Below, in pieces: positions 60,345 through 64,000 of a stretch of 64,000 nucleotides of DNA. Numbering within the stretch: the stretch's first letter is position 1; each line of letters starts with the position of its first letter. This stretch comes from Chryseobacterium sp. FH1 (GTDB lineage: Bacteria; Bacteroidota; Bacteroidia; Flavobacteriales; Weeksellaceae), in NCBI RefSeq assembly GCF_000735135.1, contig NZ_JPLZ01000005.1, positions 223,425 to 287,424 on the forward strand. Reading direction: 5' to 3'. The notes under the pieces were generated by a model. That model was not told where the DNA came from. It made no database searches and saw nothing but the letters and a program-made list of their open reading frames with translations. Position numbers and translations under genes: made by a program.

Positions 60345-62089
60345 TGAAGAAAACCTTTCTTTTACTATTACTTTTAGTTGTTGTAAGAATCTTTTCACAA
60401 GTGACGCCAAGCCAGAATCCCGGTTTGGTAAAAGATCCTTTTTTCAACAATCCAAATCCAAACAAAGAAGCTTCTAAGAAAGTCATCAACAAGCACGCTG
60501 ACACTTTTGGTGTGAAAGCTGACAAGTACGAAGGAAATCCCGTCTTTTCTGGGAGCGTTGTTTTCGAACATCAAGGTTCGGTTTTGACGGCGGACGAAGT
60601 TGTTTTTTATCAAAAGGAAAATTTCCTGAAAGCCATCGGAAACGTCGTTTTGACAACGGCCGACGGAAACCGAATCACTGCAGAAGAAATGGAATACGAC
60701 GGCAACACAGAACGTGGAATCGCCAAAAGAAACGTAGTGCTTACCGATCCGAAACAGACCATCAAAACCGAAACACTTTATTACGATAAAATTCCAAATA
60801 CAGCCTATTTCAACACTGGCGGAACAATCTACAGCAATGACGGAAGTGTGATGTACACCAAATCTGCAACGTATTACCTCAATACAAAAATGATCGACTT
60901 CATCGGCCGTTCCAACATCGAAACCGATAAGTACACGATTGTCAGCGATAATATCAAAACCAACCAAAATACTGGCGTTTCTGATTTCTTCGGACCAACG
61001 ACGATTCGAGCGAAAGACAATCCAAGAAATTACGTTTACACAGAATTAGGAACACACAATTCCAAAACCAACGAATCTTTCCTCAACAAAAATTCGAGAA
61101 TCCATTACAACGATAAGATCCTTACTGGAGACAAATTATATTACAACAGAAATACAGGCTTCGGAAAAGGAACTGGCAATGTGACGCTTGACGACCCAAA
61201 AGAAAACAGATTCATAAAAGGTGGTTACGGCGAGATCTATGAGAAAAAAGATTCTGCGATGGTGACCGAAAAACCTTATGCCGTGAAGATTCTCAGCAAA
61301 GATTCAGTTTTTATCTCTGCGGATAAATTCCTGACTTACCAAAAACCAGATTCTGCCAACGCACTCAAGAAAAAAAGCTTTCTGAGAGCCTTCCGAAAAG
61401 TCCGTATTTTCAAACCAAATATGCAAGGTCGTTCAGATTCCCTCAGCTGGAACGAAACCGATGGCGAGATGCACCTGATCCGAAAACCAATACTTTGGAT
61501 GGGCGCAAAACAAGTCACAGGCGACGAGATCCGAGTCTACAGCGATCCCGAAAAAGAGATCACAGATTCCATACGTGTCTTGGGAAATGCCTTCGCAATC
61601 AGCAAAGCAGATTCCTTGAATTTGAAGGATGAGTTCAACCAGATCAAAAGCAAAAATATGATCGTCTACCTCAAGGATAACTCGATCGATGTTGCGAAAG
61701 CTGTCGGTAATGCGCAAGCCATCACCTATGCAGACGACACCAACCAAAAGACAAAAGAAGTGACCAGAATCGGCGTTGCACTTTCCACTTGTGGCGAGAT
61801 TGTGGCGCAGTTTATAGACCGCAAATTGGAAAATGTAGATTGCAATATCGGCGCAAATCAGGATACTTATCCTATGAGCAAGATTTCAAAAGACGAACGC
61901 TTCTTCAAAGATTTCAATTGGAACACCAAAGACAGACCGCAGAAGTGGAAAGACATTTTCCTCGACACGCCAAACTATCCTGAAATCGTCTACGAGTCAG
62001 ACAATTCACTCTACGAAAGAGCAGATGCAGAACGTAAAAAACTCGAAGAAAAGAACAAACCGAAGACACCGATTCGGGTGAAGAAGTAA
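60344..62089 (+). CDS. OstA/LptA-like lipopolysaccharide transport protein
   Basis: The 581-residue periplasmic protein has a signal peptide (KTFLLLLLLVVVRIFS) and repeated OstA-type beta-jellyroll segments (VLTADEVVFYQKENFLKAIGN, GNRITAEEMEYDG, KTNQNTGVSDFFGPTTIRA). It would bridge LPS from the inner to the outer membrane. It is much longer than the 185-residue E. coli LptA, as in other Bacteroidota. The ATG shares a base with the Fur stop, so translation is coupled. The C-terminus is Lys/Glu-rich. Confidence 0.88.
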   Translation: MKKTFLLLLLLVVVRIFSQVTPSQNPGLVKDPFFNNPNPNKEASKKVINKHADTFGVKADKYEGNPVFSGSVVFEHQGSVLTADEVVFYQKENFLKAIGNVVLTTADGNRITAEEMEYDGNTERGIAKRNVVLTDPKQTIKTETLYYDKIPNTAYFNTGGTIYSNDGSVMYTKSATYYLNTKMIDFIGRSNIETDKYTIVSDNIKTNQNTGVSDFFGPTTIRAKDNPRNYVYTELGTHNSKTNESFLNKNSRIHYNDKILTGDKLYYNRNTGFGKGTGNVTLDDPKENRFIKGGYGEIYEKKDSAMVTEKPYAVKILSKDSVFISADKFLTYQKPDSANALKKKSFLRAFRKVRIFKPNMQGRSDSLSWNETDGEMHLIRKPILWMGAKQVTGDEIRVYSDPEKEITDSIRVLGNAFAISKADSLNLKDEFNQIKSKNMIVYLKDNSIDVAKAVGNAQAITYADDTNQKTKEVTRIGVALSTCGEIVAQFIDRKLENVDCNIGANQDTYPMSKISKDERFFKDFNWNTKDRPQKWKDIFLDTPNYPEIVYESDNSLYERADAERKKLEEKNKPKTPIRVKK

Positions 62090-62118
62090 AACATCTGTCA
62101 CATTGAGCGGAGTCGAAA

Positions 62119-62226
62119 TTTGGGCGCCTTTTTCCGCCTTCCACTCCCAATCTTTTTTGCAGACGATTTCCATCTAAATAAAACTTAAGATTACGCAAAA
62201 AAGGATTTCCGTTCAAGTCGGGGCGC
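62119..62226 (-). repeat. Composite intergenic repeat family, copy D
   Basis: Reverse orientation, closest to copy A: CCCCGACTTGAACGGAAATC, an AATCCTTTTTTGC arm and AATCGTCTGCAAAAAAGAT, then GGAAGGCGGAAAAAGGC. A TCGAAG-family arm (GAGCGGAGTCGAA) directly precedes it at 62105. Confidence 0.8.
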
Positions 62227-62374
62227 GCTTCGCAGAGGTGAAACATTTGTTATTTCTTAGAACATAACTTCAAAATTTCGGAACTTTGTAATGAACTAAG
62301 AAGTATTTTGAATTGGAAAAAAAATTGATTCAAATCTCACTTCTAAAATCTAATTTCTAACATCTACTTAAAAA

Positions 62375-63553
62375 ATGAACCAAGATTTTTTTAAATACCA
62401 AGCCCAGACAACACCTTACGCCGCAGGTTTCGAAGTGGAAAAGGCAGAAGGAAGTTACATCTACGGAAAAGATGGAAAAGCTTATTTGGATTTTGTAGCC
62501 GGTGTTTCCGCAAACACTTTGGGACATTCGCACCCGAAAGTTGTCAATGCCATCAAAGAACAAGCAGACAAATATCTTCACGTGATGGTCTATGGCGAAT
62601 ATGCGCAGGAAAAACCAGTCGCGCTTTGCAAACTTTTGGCCAAAGCAACACCTGAACCTTTAGAAGTAACTTACCTCGTCAACTCTGGCGCAGAAGCTAT
62701 TGACGGCAGTTTGAAATTGGCGAAACGTCATACGGGAAGAGAAGAAATCATCGCTTTCAAAGAAGCTTATCACGGGAACACGCACGGCGCACTTTCTGTT
62801 GCCGGAAATGAATTTCATAAAAGAGAATTCCGTCCGTTGTTGCCAATGGTCAATTTCATCGAGTTCAATAATGAAAATGATTTTGATAGAATCACGGATA
62901 AAACAGCCTGTGTTATTGTTGAGACGATTCAAGGTGCTGCAGGATTTATAATGCCGAAGGATAATTATTTTATTCAGCTAAAAAAACGTTGTGATGAAGT
63001 TGGTGCTTTGTTGATTCTTGATGAAATTCAGCCGGGTTTTGGACGTACTGGAAAATTGTTTGCGTTTGAACACTTTGGGATTGTTCCGGATATTCTTGTG
63101 ATGGGAAAAGGAATGGGCGGAGGCGTTCCAGTTGGTGCTTTTATGAGTTCTAAAGAAATCATGACCAGCCTTTCACATTCGCCGAAGTTGGGACACATTA
63201 CGACTTTTGGTGGAAATCCGTTGATTGCAGCTGCTTCTCTTGCAACTTTGAAAGAAGTTTTGGAAAGCGGATTGATGGAAGAAACCGACAAAAAAGAAAA
63301 ACTCTTCCGTGAATTGCTGGTTCATCCGAAAATCAAAAATGTGAATGGAAAAGGTTTAATGCTAGCCGTGAATCTTGGAAGTCCTGAATACACTTTGAAA
63401 GTGGCTTCCAGATGTATGGAAAAAGGCCTGATTGTCTTCTGGCAACTTTACCGAAATGAATATATGAGAATCTCGCCGCCTTTGACCATCTCGGAAGAGG
63501 AAATTAGAAAAGGTTGTGCGATTATTCTTGAAGCTTTGAATGATGTGGAATAA
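62375..63553 (+). CDS. Class III aminotransferase (ornithine/acetylornithine type)
   Basis: The 392-residue PLP enzyme has NSGAEAIDGSLKLA (PLP phosphate site), AYHGNTHGALSVAG, LDEIQPGFGRTG (Asp216 pairing with the cofactor) and the Schiff-base Lys245 in VMGKGMGGG, then TTFGGNPL. It transfers an amino group, most often from an omega-amine, to 2-oxoglutarate. Acetylornithine, ornithine and 4-aminobutyrate enzymes cannot be separated by eye. It stands alone; repeats flank it. Confidence 0.9.
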   Translation: MNQDFFKYQAQTTPYAAGFEVEKAEGSYIYGKDGKAYLDFVAGVSANTLGHSHPKVVNAIKEQADKYLHVMVYGEYAQEKPVALCKLLAKATPEPLEVTYLVNSGAEAIDGSLKLAKRHTGREEIIAFKEAYHGNTHGALSVAGNEFHKREFRPLLPMVNFIEFNNENDFDRITDKTACVIVETIQGAAGFIMPKDNYFIQLKKRCDEVGALLILDEIQPGFGRTGKLFAFEHFGIVPDILVMGKGMGGGVPVGAFMSSKEIMTSLSHSPKLGHITTFGGNPLIAAASLATLKEVLESGLMEETDKKEKLFRELLVHPKIKNVNGKGLMLAVNLGSPEYTLKVASRCMEKGLIVFWQLYRNEYMRISPPLTISEEEIRKGCAIILEALNDVE

Positions 63554-63700
63554 TTTTTAAACACAAAGATCACTAAGATTTTTTTGACAATTAAATGTTT
63601 TTAAGTTCACAAAGTCGCTTCGCTTAGAAAAAGAATTTATAAATAGACCTAAAGGCTGTTTATAAATGACTCAAAAATAAATTTTTAGACCGTTCTTCTC

Positions 63701-63771
63701 TTCCCCAGCCCTAAACGGTGAAAAAACGTCTTGAAAATTTCATCAAAATTACGCCCTTTAAGGCTGGGGAA
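63701..63771. repeat. Inverted repeat with CCTTAAAGGG core
   Basis: TTCCCCAGCCCTAAACGG at the left end pairs with the reverse complement ending GGCTGGGGAA (63762-63771), about 10 bp perfect then imperfect. The core resembles the repeat unit inside dapF. The gap 63554-63883 otherwise holds no gene. Confidence 0.65.
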
Positions 63772-63860
63772 ATAATTTTGATATAATTTAAACGGGCTCT
63801 TAGTTAGCTTCCTAAAGAATGACAAAAGTGCGTTCTTAGTACAAATCTGGATTTAACGAC

Positions 63861-63880
63861 GAATCTGCAGCCCGGCTTGA
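63861..63880 (+). repeat. Composite repeat family, fragment F
   Basis: GAATCTGCAGCCCGGCTTGA is the left end of the family only; the rest is missing and the transposase stop codon begins 4 bases later. Confidence 0.6.
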
Positions 63881-63883
63881 TTT

Positions 63884-64000
63884 CTATGGACAAACCAAAT
63901 TATTTTGGTAGTTTTTCTCGTAATTTCTGCCGGAGTTCACCACTGCAAAAATACGGTGAATGATTTTGTTGCGTATATTGTTCAAAACCAACATCTTATT
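63884..64000 (-). CDS. IS110-type transposase, C-terminal end only (runs off the window)
   Basis: The last 38 codons of a frame open at the right edge end at a TAG (63884-63886). It reads LNNIRNKIIHRIFAVVNSG and YEKNYQ, like the extreme C-terminus of IS110/IS116-type transposases. The catalytic regions are outside the window. Whether the element is intact cannot be told. Confidence 0.65.
   Translation of the reverse strand, partial: NKMLVLNNIRNKIIHRIFAVVNSGRNYEKNYQNNLVCP

Overview
The window looks like chromosomal DNA of a flavobacterium, most likely the Chryseobacterium/Epilithonimonas group (Weeksellaceae). The reasons are A+T-rich intergenic DNA, Bacteroidota-type -7 elements (TAnnTTTG), an F-type ATP synthase operon lacking beta and epsilon, a subunit a with a long periplasmic N-terminus, FabV as enoyl reductase, TonB-linked outer-membrane proteins, and several dispersed palindromic repeats. 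Genus is an inference. No rRNA, tRNA or CRISPR array was seen.

Layout. 1-1269: 5' part of a secreted M36/thermolysin-like metallopeptidase running off the left edge. 1422-7131: a DNA-damage module, with AlkB and an XRE/S24 (LexA-like) repressor on the minus strand diverging from a catalytically intact Y-family polymerase and a second short DnaE. A near-perfect 19-bp palindrome lies in the shared control region. 7140-7642: a ParE/RelE toxin with an antitoxin split by an A9 tract. 7793-9463: clpS and a CorC/HlyC-type membrane protein. 9859-15535: atpG-A-H-F-E-B with two small membrane proteins. 15830-16309: an IS4-type transposase remnant. 16386-20185: lipA, an ECF sigma factor, dapF carrying an in-frame repeat insertion, and mltG. 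20441-22966: a TonB-type outer-membrane protein.

23168-29200 is a MacAB-like export operon (ATPase, two permeases, a secreted HExxH protein, adaptor). It is followed on the plus strand by a GH28 protein, a TolC protein, a NUDIX hydrolase and an acyltransferase. fabV, a second GH28 and topB come next. 40142-50980 is a second export operon: adaptor, S41 peptidase, head-GIN protein, ABC ATPase, two large FtsX permeases, TolC. It diverges from an operon (51399-55312) encoding a DUF4143 ATPase, an NtrC-type regulator and a sensor kinase. The spacer holds a sigma-54-like promoter with two 16-bp dyads exactly 21 bp apart about 100-130 bp upstream of the predicted start, so the regulator probably drives the exporter operon. 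After that come an ATP-cone/Mrr-type nuclease fusion, a DUF4136 lipoprotein, two very small proteins, kup, a Fur-family gene overlapping an OstA/LptA gene, an aminotransferase, and the tail of an IS110-type transposase at the right edge.

Intergenic DNA is rich in repeats: one composite family has five recognisable copies plus a fragment, and there are several hairpin families. The observations most worth following are the sigma-54 switch with its coupled ATPase, the damage-response control region, the ATP-cone nuclease, the repeat insertion inside dapF and the A9 frameshift in the antitoxin.
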